From Planctomycetes bacterium UBA4800 (lineage in GTDB: Bacteria > Planctomycetota > UBA8108 > UBA8890 > UBA8898), in assembly GCA_002402755.1 (NCBI GenBank), contig DHGK01000125.1, positions 1 through 7,753 on the forward strand: DNA of 7,753 bases, read 5' to 3'. Under the pieces are notes generated by a model. It had not been told where the DNA came from and did no database searches. It was given only the letters and a program-made list of their open reading frames with translations. Below are positions 1 to 7,200 of the stretch, piece by piece. Numbering within the stretch: position 1 is the stretch's first letter; every line of letters begins with the position of its first letter. The position numbers were made by a program, and so were the translations under genes.

Positions 1-1008
1 CCCCTGCTCCGTGATGATCGCGGCGATGAGCTCGGCGGGCGTGACATCGAAGGCGGGGTTGGCGCAGCGGACGCCCTCGGGCGCCACGCGCAGGCGCCCG
101 CCGATCACGGAGATCTCCTCGCCGGGGCGCTCCTCAATGACGATGGCATCGCCCGTGCGCATGGCGGGGTCGAACGTGCTGCGCGGCGCGGCCACGAAGA
201 AGGGAACGCCGTGCCGCGCCGCGGCGAGCGCGAGCTCGTAGGTGCCGATCTTGTTGGCCGTGTCTCCGTTGCGGGCGATGCGGTCCGCTCCGACGATGAT
301 GCAGTTGGCCCCGCCGCGCGCGATGCAGTGGGCGGCGGCGGCATCGGCGATGAGAGTGACGTCGATGCCGGCCTGTGCGAGCTCCCAGGCGGTCAGGCGC
401 GCGCCCTGGAAAAGCGGCCGCGTCTCGCGCGCGATCACCGCCACGTCGCGGCCGGCGGCATGCGCCATGTACAGCGGCGCGAGGGCGCTGCCGATGCCGC
501 ACGTCGCCAGGGCTCCGGCGTTGCACTGCGTCATCGCCCGCACGGGGTCGGGGAGCAGGGCGAGGCCGTGCCGTCCGATGGCCTCGCAGGCGGCGGCGTC
601 CTCGCGCTCGATGGCGCGGGCTTCCAGAAGCAGGCGTTCGAGCAATCGCGTGCGGTCCTGCTCCGCGCCGTCATCAGCGCGGGCCACGCGGTCAAGCCCC
701 CAGAAGAGGTTATGGGCGGTGGGGCGCGAGGATGCAAGGCATACGCGCCCCTCGCGCAGGCACCGCCTGACGCCGGCCGCGTCGGCGCCCTCGCGCGCGG
801 CGACGACCAGCCCGTACGCGGCGGCGGCGCCGAGCGCGGGAGCGCCGCGGACGGCGAGCGACCTGATCGCGTCGCGCACGGCGAGGACCGTGTCGAGCAC
901 GATCTCCTTCTTCTCGCCGGGCAGGAGGCGCTGGTCCAGGACGATGAAGCGGCCGTCGATGCCGCCTTCCCATGCCAGCGTTCGAAACGGAAGCGTGACT
1001 GCCGCCAT
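1..1008 (-). CDS. mtnA: S-methyl-5-thioribose-1-phosphate isomerase (MtnA), C-terminus cut by window edge
   Basis: This cytoplasmic enzyme isomerises methylthioribose-1-phosphate to methylthioribulose-1-phosphate in the methionine salvage pathway. The reverse strand reads open for 336 codons from ATG at 1008 to the window edge. Family motifs seen, by residue: VRGAPA (53-58), TQCNAGALAT (160-169), RETRP (194-198), GADRI (240-244) and NGDTANKIGTY (247-257). The catalytic pair known from the Bacillus subtilis enzyme (Cys160, Asp240) corresponds to Cys162 and Asp242 here, so the active site looks intact. The NGDTANKIGTY motif and catalytic Cys favour MtnA over the related eIF2B subunits. Usual length is about 340-370 residues, so probably only 10-30 are missing. 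GAGGAG at 1019-1014 lies 5 nt before the ATG and supports this start; another ATG at 1013-1011 is out of frame. The gene lies 43 nt downstream of comEC on the same strand, so co-transcription is likely. No other methionine-salvage gene is in the window. Some relatives act in DHAP or isoprenoid shunts, which cannot be excluded. Confidence 0.95.
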   Translation of the reverse strand, partial: MAAVTLPFRTLAWEGGIDGRFIVLDQRLLPGEKKEIVLDTVLAVRDAIRSLAVRGAPALGAAAAYGLVVAAREGADAAGVRRCLREGRVCLASSRPTAHNLFWGLDRVARADDGAEQDRTRLLERLLLEARAIEREDAAACEAIGRHGLALLPDPVRAMTQCNAGALATCGIGSALAPLYMAHAAGRDVAVIARETRPLFQGARLTAWELAQAGIDVTLIADAAAAHCIARGGANCIIVGADRIARNGDTANKIGTYELALAAARHGVPFFVAAPRSTFDPAMRTGDAIVIEERPGEEISVIGGRLRVAPEGVRCANPAFDVTPAELIAAIITEQG

Positions 1009-1051
1009 TGCATCTCCTCGGCACGGGTCTCGGTCGCGCGCCGGTCGAGCG

Positions 1052-3112
1052 TCATCGTAGCGAGGGGAGGCCGGCGCGGGAAGGGGGCGGCCCCCGCGGG
1101 GGCGGCGCGACGGGTGCGCCGCAATCCGTGATGCGAAGATCCAGCCCTCCCGATGGCAGCGCGGACGTCTCGACGCGGACGGCGGCGTTGAGCCTGACGG
1201 CGCCCGGTTCCGACAGCACGATGCGGGCCGCGAGGGGCAGTCCGGCGGGAGGGCGCCGCGCCGCGAGCACGTCGGCGGAATCCAGCGCCAGGGCGCGCAG
1301 CACGGGCCCGAGATCGCGCGTGCGCACGCCGTCGGCCTGGATCGCGATCCGGTCGCCCGAGCGGTAGAAGACGGCGCGGCTCGCGGGGAAATCGCAGACG
1401 AGCAGACCCTCGGGAAGGCGGCACGGCGCGGGGAAGAGGATCGCGCACGCGAACGCCGCGAGCATACAGCACAGCGCCGCGCGCGCCCGCGGCAGCAGCA
1501 TGCAGAGCCCGGCGATGGCGATCAGGGCCGGCCGCGTCGGAGGAAACGCAACGGTGTCCCACGGCAGCGACGCGAAGAGGGAGTTGCACGCGACGATGCC
1601 GTGGAGCGCGAGCACGGCGGGCAGCGCGATGAGCTTCGCGACGAGAAGGCAGCACGGCGCCCACGCGATCGCACAGCCTCCGCAGGTGAGCGCCACGGCC
1701 ATGAGGGGACATGCCGCCGTGCTCGCGGCGATGCCCCACGGGTGGCACGCGCCGAAGTGGTGGACTGAAAGGGGCAGGCTGCCGAGAAACGCCGCGATCG
1801 AGATGCGCGCGGGCACGATGAGAAGGCGCGAGGCAGTCCGCGCGAGGCGTGTCGGGCGGGCTATGCGCCGCGCAAGGGCGGGGGCGGGCGGCGGCGCTCC
1901 GAAGCGCAGGATCCCGGCGACCGCCGCCGCGGAGAGCTGCAGCGAGATCGACCAGAGCAGCTCGGGGTCGAGGTACAGGATCGTGAAGACGACCGCGCAC
2001 AGGAGGTCCATGGATCGCGGGCGGCGGCCGAGCAGGAAGACCAGCGCGGCCAGGAGGAGCCCGATGGCGGCGCGGGCCGCGGAGGGCGAGTACCCGGAGA
2101 GCACGGCGTAGCACAGGGCGCCCGAGACGCTCACGCCGAGGGCGAGGCGCTGGCCCCAGGCGCGGCCGCCGCGCAGTCCCGGGCCGAGAAGGCGCAGGGC
2201 GAAGAAGTAGATGGCCGACGCGATGAGCGCCACGTTGAGCCCGCTTATGGCGAGCAGGTGGGCCGTGCCGGCGCGCGTGAACTCATCGTGCTGGCGGCGC
2301 GTGATGCTGCGGCGGTCGCCGAGGAAGAGCCCGAGCGCGAGCCCTTCGAGGGAGGGGGGGAAGAGCTCTCGTATGGCCGTGCGCGCGGCGGCGGCGACCA
2401 CGGGCACCGGCGCGCGCGCACGGGAGACGAGTTCGATCTGCCGGGGCGCCTCGATGGCCATCGCGCCGCAGCGCCAGCGGGTGCGTTCGCGCGCGAAGCG
2501 CGCGGCGTCACCCGGGTTCCCGCCGTACCAGTGCGGCGCGAGGGCGCCGATCAGCCGGACGCGGTCGCCTTCGCGCAGTTGCGGCGGAAAGGGGGCGCGG
2601 ACGTCGGTGCGGACGCCGTCCGTCCGGATGCTGAAACGCCAGAGGGGTCGTTCGACATCCCGGACGGGCGGATCGAGCACCGTTCCCTGGACGGCGGCCG
2701 GATACGACTCGCGCACGGGCGGCGGCAGCCGTGCGGGGAGGCTCGCGCTCCGCCAGGTTCCGAGGGCGAAGAAGAGGAGCGCCGGCGCGAGTGCCGGCAT
2801 GCGGCGGGAGGACGCCGCCCAGAGGAAGCAGATGGCGAAGGCGCAGGCGCACGCGGTCCAGGCAACCCCTTCGGCGCAGGCGATGCCGGCGGCGAAGGCG
2901 ATGAGGATGGCGGGCAGCGAGACGGAGAAGGCCCGAACGTGCGCCTCGTGGCTCCTCAGAAAGGCTCGCATCGCCGTCCGGAGGCGCGCGGGAGGCGGGT
3001 GCGACGCCGGCGGGGTCGCCGTCACGGCGGCGGGCATGCCGGACGGGGGGGACGCCGGCGCCGGCGGCGGCTGCTCGGCGGGAGCGTGCGGGGGCGTGAG
3101 CTTCGTTTCCAT
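1052..3112 (-). CDS. comEC: ComEC/Rec2-type DNA-uptake channel protein with degenerate C-terminal domain
   Basis: ComEC forms the inner-membrane channel that carries single-stranded DNA into the cytoplasm during natural transformation. The 686-residue product has a proline-rich N-terminus (1-45) and hydrophobic segments near 63-80, 84-100 and 107-118. A DUF4131/OB-like domain follows (about 138-228; GTVLDPP, then EGDRVRLIGAL and YGGNPGD). The competence domain spans about 250-560. Its hallmarks are SLEGLALGLFLGDRRSI (254-270), GTAHLLAISGLNVALI (282-297), GYSPSAARAAIG (340-351), DPELLWSISLQLS (382-394), and HHFGACHPWG followed by ACPLM (451-471). Residues 568-662 align by eye with the start of the usual metallo-beta-lactamase-like domain (LLVCDFPASRAVFY, then LGPVLRALALDSADVLAARR). 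Where HxHxDH is expected there is RRPPAGL, and the domain is too short; full ComEC proteins are usually about 750-850 residues. The ATG at 3112 has a modest AAGAGGG upstream. Met48 (2971) is an alternative start that would remove the proline-rich tail. mtnA follows after 43 nt. Family assignment is secure; transport activity is inferred. Confidence 0.92.
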   Translation of the reverse strand: METKLTPPHAPAEQPPPAPASPPSGMPAAVTATPPASHPPPARLRTAMRAFLRSHEAHVRAFSVSLPAILIAFAAGIACAEGVAWTACACAFAICFLWAASSRRMPALAPALLFFALGTWRSASLPARLPPPVRESYPAAVQGTVLDPPVRDVERPLWRFSIRTDGVRTDVRAPFPPQLREGDRVRLIGALAPHWYGGNPGDAARFARERTRWRCGAMAIEAPRQIELVSRARAPVPVVAAAARTAIRELFPPSLEGLALGLFLGDRRSITRRQHDEFTRAGTAHLLAISGLNVALIASAIYFFALRLLGPGLRGGRAWGQRLALGVSVSGALCYAVLSGYSPSAARAAIGLLLAALVFLLGRRPRSMDLLCAVVFTILYLDPELLWSISLQLSAAAVAGILRFGAPPPAPALARRIARPTRLARTASRLLIVPARISIAAFLGSLPLSVHHFGACHPWGIAASTAACPLMAVALTCGGCAIAWAPCCLLVAKLIALPAVLALHGIVACNSLFASLPWDTVAFPPTRPALIAIAGLCMLLPRARAALCCMLAAFACAILFPAPCRLPEGLLVCDFPASRAVFYRSGDRIAIQADGVRTRDLGPVLRALALDSADVLAARRPPAGLPLAARIVLSEPGAVRLNAAVRVETSALPSGGLDLRITDCGAPVAPPPRGPPPSRAGLPSLR

Positions 3113-3124
3113 GGCGCCCTCTTA

Positions 3125-3140
3125 AGCAAAACCCTTGCCA
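3125..3140 (-). promoter_or_regulatory. Sigma-54-like -24/-12 promoter motif facing comEC
   Basis: On the minus strand the sequence reads TGGCAAGGGTTTTGCT. It matches the sigma-54 consensus TGGCACG-N4-TTGCW at 11 of 12 specified bases and has the required GG-N10-GC spacing. It is the only strong promoter-like match I see upstream of comEC. The C of the -12 element is at 3126, so the predicted transcription start is about 3114, only 2 nt before the ATG at 3112. The Shine-Dalgarno-like AAGAGGG would then lie outside the transcript. Either translation begins further in (Met26 at 3037 or Met48 at 2971), the message is nearly leaderless, or the match is chance. No enhancer-binding-protein site or activator gene was identified. 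Confidence 0.4.
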
Positions 3141-3160
3141 GACCGGGCATCAGCGACAAC

Positions 3161-3330
3161 GTCACGAAGATCACGAGGACCACGAAGAAAGAAACCACAG
3201 AGACGCAGAGGTCACAGAGACGGAGATAGGGAGACAAGAAGACCGCGGCGGAGGATGAGTCCCGCAGAGGACCAAGGCCGGACAGCCGTCTCACGTTCCG
3301 TTCTCTGTGTTCTCCGAGTCTCTCTGGCGA
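3161..3330. repeat. Low-GC CACAGAG-type imperfect inverted repeat in the divergent intergenic region
   Basis: The purine-rich left side (about 3161-3238) is clearly lower in GC than its surroundings. It carries CACGARGA three times at 9-nt spacing (3163, 3172, 3181) and the exact 10-mer CACAGAGACG twice (3196-3205 and 3213-3222). The arm at 3199-3224 is complementary to 3297-3323 at about 22 of 27 positions with one 1-nt gap, leaving a centre of about 72 nt. The composition differs sharply from neighbouring coding DNA. From memory, intergenic repeats of this CACAGAG/CTCTGTG style recur in many environmental bacterial genomes and are often mistranslated as small proteins. Copies elsewhere in this genome cannot be seen from one window. 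The function is unknown: a dispersed element, a nucleoid or structural site, or an RNA hairpin are all possible. Confidence 0.65.
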
Positions 3331-3359
3331 CATGCAAAGGCAGGGGTGCCGCGGGCGTG

Positions 3360-3388
3360 TTGCAAAAACGGCGCCGGGTCGCGAGAAT
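3360..3388 (+). promoter_or_regulatory. Candidate sigma-70-type promoter for the membrane-protein gene at 3461
   Basis: TTGCAA at 3360-3365 (4 of 6 to TTGACA) and GAGAAT at 3383-3388 (4 of 6 to TATAAT) are separated by 17 bp. They lie in a locally AT-richer patch of an otherwise very GC-rich region. The predicted start near 3395 would give an untranslated leader of about 65 nt before the GTG at 3461. The match is only moderate, so this is a candidate. Confidence 0.35.
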
Positions 3389-3395
3389 ACCGCCT

Positions 3396-3409
3396 GCGGC
3401 GGCCGCCGC
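3396..3409. promoter_or_regulatory. Perfect 14-bp GC palindrome near the predicted transcription start
   Basis: GCGGCGGCCGCCGC reads identically on both strands and is centred between 3402 and 3403. It lies just downstream of the candidate -10 element, where a repressor dyad or an early transcript fold could act. In DNA this GC-rich such palindromes also arise by chance, so the regulatory role is a guess. Confidence 0.25.
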
Positions 3410-3426
3410 GTCGCGTGAACGCGCGG

Positions 3427-3443
3427 CGGGCGGACTCCGCCCG
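3427..3443. promoter_or_regulatory. Perfect 8-bp-arm dyad just upstream of the ribosome-binding site
   Basis: CGGGCGGA and TCCGCCCG flank a single central C, giving a 17-bp dyad. It ends 3 nt before the Shine-Dalgarno sequence that starts at 3447. As DNA it could be an operator half-site pair. As RNA it could form a short GC stem (inner loop of about 5 nt) next to the ribosome-binding site and reduce translation. Only the symmetry is seen; the role is inferred. Confidence 0.35.
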
Positions 3444-3446
3444 GCC

Positions 3447-3454
3447 GGGAGGAG
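3447..3454 (+). promoter_or_regulatory. Ribosome-binding site that fixes the GTG start at 3461
   Basis: GGGAGGAG at 3447-3454 is a strong Shine-Dalgarno sequence 6 nt before GTG at 3461. It decides for a GTG start; no ATG in the same frame lies nearby upstream. Confidence 0.8.
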
Positions 3455-3460
3455 ACAGTC

Positions 3461-4159
3461 GTGCAAGACGGACATGCGCAGGTCAAGGACATCGATCGCG
3501 TCATCGTGCGGCCCTACCCCAAGGTGGTGCTGCTCTATCCGATCGCGCTGTGCGCGCTCGTGTGCGGCGTCATCCAGTCGTTCGCGGGCGAGTCGTCGCC
3601 GGAGCGGGACCGGGTGCTCGGTCTGGTGTTCTTCACGGTGTTCGGGCTGAACCTGCTCGTCTTCTCGTTCGAGTTCACGCGCATGAAGACCCTGACGATC
3701 GGACTGGGCATCCTCGCGGCGGTGTTCCTGGCCCTGTGGCTCGGCGAGCGCTGGCCGATCATCCAGTACCTGCGGGAGTTCGTGCTCCATCGCCGGTTCT
3801 CCGCGAGCACGGAGTTCTACCTGGGGCTCTTCGTGTACCTGGCGCTGATCTTCATCGGGGTCCTGGTGAACACCCGCTTCAACTACTGGGAGGTCAAGCA
3901 CAACGAGATCGTGCACCACACCGGGTTTCTCGGACAGATCCGGCGCTTCCCCTCGCCGAACCTGAAGACGACGATGGAGATCAACGACGTGTTCGAGTAC
4001 GCCCTGCTGCGGTGCGGCCGCATAATGCTGTTCCCGGCCTCCGAGGAAACGGCCATCGTGCTGGAGAACGTGATCAACGTGAACGCCATCGAGCGCGACA
4101 TACGCACCCTTTTGAGCTCGCTGCAGGTGGAGATCGAGACGTCGCGCCCGCAGGAGTGA
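3461..4159 (+). CDS. Uncharacterised four-helix membrane protein with C-terminal PH-like domain
   Basis: I do not recognise a named family for this 232-residue protein. It starts at GTG 3461 behind a strong Shine-Dalgarno sequence. Hydrophobic segments at about residues 22-41, 53-71, 76-94 and 118-137 predict four membrane helices. A charged stretch between helices 3 and 4 (about 95-117, including HRRFSAS) probably forms a loop. The remaining part (about 138-228) is soluble. Its pattern (YWEVKHNEIVHHTGFLGQIRRF, then TTMEINDVFEY, GRIMLFPAS, and a closing helix ENVINVNAIERDIRTLLSSL) resembles the strand-rich core plus C-terminal helix of bacterial PH-like (YdbS/YdbT-type) domains. That likeness is by eye only. 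Codon use matches the neighbours and no frameshift is seen. It diverges from comEC and precedes the multi-module exported protein by 102 nt on the same strand, so the two may share a transcript. A role at the cytoplasmic membrane is likely; the function is unknown. Confidence 0.85.
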   Translation: MQDGHAQVKDIDRVIVRPYPKVVLLYPIALCALVCGVIQSFAGESSPERDRVLGLVFFTVFGLNLLVFSFEFTRMKTLTIGLGILAAVFLALWLGERWPIIQYLREFVLHRRFSASTEFYLGLFVYLALIFIGVLVNTRFNYWEVKHNEIVHHTGFLGQIRRFPSPNLKTTMEINDVFEYALLRCGRIMLFPASEETAIVLENVINVNAIERDIRTLLSSLQVEIETSRPQE

Positions 4160-4261
4160 GCCCGGAGGCTGCGCCGGCGGCTGCACTGCGCCGAGAACGC
4201 GCCGGCGGCCGCCACCTCGAGCCCTTGCCGGGGTTTCATGCACAGGAGGTGCACGTCACGC
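4160..4261 (+). other. Short intergenic spacer with an 11-bp direct repeat and the downstream ribosome-binding site
   Basis: GCGCCGGCGGC occurs at 4171-4181 and again at 4199-4209, a 28-nt period; each copy contains the palindrome GCCGGC. No terminator with a T-tract is seen, which is compatible with read-through from the upstream gene. AGGAGG at 4244-4249 is the only good Shine-Dalgarno match and lies 12 nt before ATG 4262. That is rather long but supports 4262 over the in-frame ATG at 4238, which has no such site in front of it. Confidence 0.5.
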
Positions 4262-7200
4262 ATGCGAGGGTCGGTGTGTCTGCTGAGCATGAGCGGGGCC
4301 TGCGCGGTCATGAGCTGCGCGGCCGCGTTGCTTGTGGCCGGATCGCAGGGTGCCGGCGCGCCGCCGGCCGCCGCCTCGGCCCCGGCCGCGAACGCCCCCG
4401 GTGCGATTGAAGCCGGTCCGGCGGCGCGCCCCGGGGGCGTGACGCTCGGTCCGCGCGGGACGACGGTTTCCGGCGTCGTCGTCGATGCCGATGGGCTGCC
4501 GCTCGAAGGCGTGACCGTCGTTCTCTGCGAGTGGGAGGATGGCGCCGATGCGCGGCTCGATGGAGCATACGCCGCGCGCGAAGCGCCGGCCGGCGGCGAT
4601 CAGCCGGCGGCTGCCGCGGGGCGCCGGCGCGCCGCCGAGATCGGCAGGCTCGTGCGGCAGATCCTCGGCGGGCGGGCGCGCGCCGCCACGGAGCGCGACG
4701 GCCGCTTCACGTTCCACGGCGTCGAGGGCGATTCGTGCCGGCTGGCCGCGTTCGGCGGCGCGTACGCGCCGGGGCTCAGCCCGCTGCTGGCCGTCGCGGA
4801 GGACGCCGTGGTCGACACGGTGATCACGCTCGTTCCCGGGGCGAGGATCGCGGGCCGTGTCGTCGATGCCCGCGGGTTCGCGGTCGCGAACGCCGCGGTG
4901 CGCGCGCGCGGGGCCGCGGGCATCGGCGACCTTCAGGATGCGGTCGCGCCGCTCGACGATATCCTGCGGGTCGCGCTCGCGGCGGCGCCCGAGGACGTGC
5001 TGACGGGGGCGGACGGCCGCTTCTCCTTCTCCGCCGCGGCGCCGGCGCTCTACGACCTCATCGCGATCAAAGAGGGCCACGCGCGCGCCGCCGCGCTGGA
5101 TGTCGAGGCTCCCTGCGAGAACCTCGTGCTTGCGCTCGCGCCCGGCGTCGCGCTGCAGGGCGAGGTGACGGACGAGAAGGGCGCGTATCTGGCGGGCGCC
5201 GAGGTCACGCTCGCGTTCGAGGATGCGCGCGACGCGCTGCGGTCGTCGCTTGCGGGCTACTATCGTCCGGAGCGTTTTGCGTCGCGCTGGGGCGGAGAGA
5301 CGGATGTGCGCGGCGCGTTCATGCTCGAGAATCTCTGCGAGGGCACGTACACCGCGATCGTCGGCCGGGAGGATTTCGTCACGGCCGTGTTCCCCGGCGT
5401 GCGCGTCGCCGCAGAGATGCGCGAGCCGGTGAGGTTCGCGCTCAGCCGCGGGCTTCCCCTGACCGGGAGAGTGCTGGGACCCGATCGGACGCCGGTCCCG
5501 GGCGCCGCGGTGACGCTCGCCGCGCGGGTCGAGCCGCGCAGCGCCGCGGTCGTACCGCGCATCGAGACGGCGAGCGACGGCCGGGGCTTCTTCCGCGTGA
5601 CGACGCTGTACCCCGAGACCTACACGCTTCAGGTCGTAAGCGAAGGATTCGTGCCGCTCGTCAGGCGGGTCGCGCCGGGAGACACCCCGATCGAGCTGAT
5701 TCTCGCCCGGGGCGCCGTGCTCACGGGGGAGGTGCGCGGCACGCGCGGTCCTCTCGCGGGCGCGTTCGTGAGCCTCAGGCTCGGGGACGGCCCGTCCGAC
5801 AAGGGCAAGGGCCTGCCGGGCGCGGGGAGGGTCCGGAGCATCCGCACCGATGACCGCGGGCGCTTCAAGCTCGGCGGGCTTCCGGAGGGCGCGCACGTGC
5901 TTCGCGCGGAGGCCGGCGGGTGGATCTCCGGCGATCGAACGATCAAGATAGGCGCGGGCGGACATGCCGCCGTCACGCTGGCGCTCGCCGAGGCAGGCGT
6001 CGTGCGAGGGAAGGTGCGCGGCGCGGGAGGTGAGCCGGTCGCGGGCGCGCGCGTGGTGCTTGCCGGCGGCCGCGAGGCGGGATCGGCGTTCTCCGGCGCG
6101 CGGCACGTCGCGCTGTCGGCAGCCGATGGCGCGTGGGAGCTGCCGCTCCGGAGCGCGGCGGCCGCGGTCAGAGTGCGTGCGACGCACCCCGACTATCTGC
6201 CGGGGACGAGCGAGGCGTTCACCGTCGCCGATCCTGCGCGCGACGGGCCGTCGCTCGACATCGTCATGGCGCCCGGCGCGGTGCTGAAGGGGACGGTGAC
6301 GGGGCCGGACGGCGGAAGGCTCCCGGGTATACGCGTGCAGGTGCGTCAGGGAGGGCGCGACGAGGGCGGCGCTTCCGCACGGGACGGCAGTCGAGTCCGG
6401 CAGAAGGTGACGGACAGGGAGGGCGCATGGCGCATCGCCGGCCTTGAGGCGGGGCGCTGCGTCGTGTGGATCGACCAGGCGCCGTACGCGCCGTATCGCG
6501 CCGAGGCGGCGCTTGCTTCGGAGGAAGCGAGGGACCTGCCGGTCGCGCTGCAGGCGGAGGCGCGCGTGCGCGGGGCGGTGGTGAATGCGCGCAGGGAGCC
6601 GGTCGTGGGCGCCGCCGTCGCGGTCGCCGGCGCCGGGGTCTTCCGGCGTGTCTTCAGCGATCAGGACGGGCAGTTCGATGCGGGCGGCCTGAGCCCGGGT
6701 GCGGGCTGCTCGATCGAGGTCCGAACGGATGCCTATCTGCCGTTTCGGGAGCGTGCCGTCGCGGGTGCGAGCGAGGCGGTCGTGTGCACGCTTGTCCTTC
6801 CGGCCGAGATCGGCGGCGTCGTGCGCGGCCTTCCGGCGCGCGCGCCGGTGCGGCCGGTGCGGATCACGCTCATCGGCGGACGCGACCCGAGCGCGCGCCC
6901 GCAGGCGCCCCGCGTATTCGATGCCGCCGACGGCGCGTTTCTCCTCGAGGGCATCGCGCCCGGCACGTACGACGTGCGGGTCGAGTCCGCTGCGTTTCCG
7001 GAGTTCGTGCGGCGGGGACTGGAGGTCAGGGAAGGGGCGCGCATCGCCGACCTGGAGATCGTGCTTGCGCCGGGCCTCGAGGTCCGGGGCACGGTTCGGT
7101 CGCCCGAGGGCGCGCCGATCGAGGGTGCGCGCATACGCGCGGCGCCGTCGACGGCGAAGGGGCGCGGTGATGACCCCGGAGCCGATGAGTCGCGCGGCGG

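Noticed and set aside
211..1131. Plus-strand open frames of about 270-306 codons opposite mtnA
   Set aside because: The opposite strand encodes an intact MtnA with catalytic residues. These frames have no motifs and arise from GC-rich composition.
531..2114. A 527-codon minus-strand frame spanning the comEC-mtnA junction
   Set aside because: It is a shifted frame over two well-supported genes, and its translation has low-complexity Arg/Ala/Pro content.
3161..3240. Possible CRISPR-like array of short repeats
   Set aside because: Repeat units are only 8-10 nt with 9-17 nt periods and no unique spacers; no cas gene is present.
3022..3504. Minus-strand open frame through the intergenic repeat
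   Set aside because: Its hydrophobic run (LCVSVVSFFVVLVIF-like) is just the translation of the CACAGAG-type repeat, a recurrent annotation artefact, and it overlaps the comEC start in another frame.
7142..7180. RGD triplet in module 10 as an integrin-type adhesion motif
   Set aside because: It lies in a Gly/Arg/Asp-rich low-complexity stretch where RGD is expected by chance, and nothing else suggests host contact.
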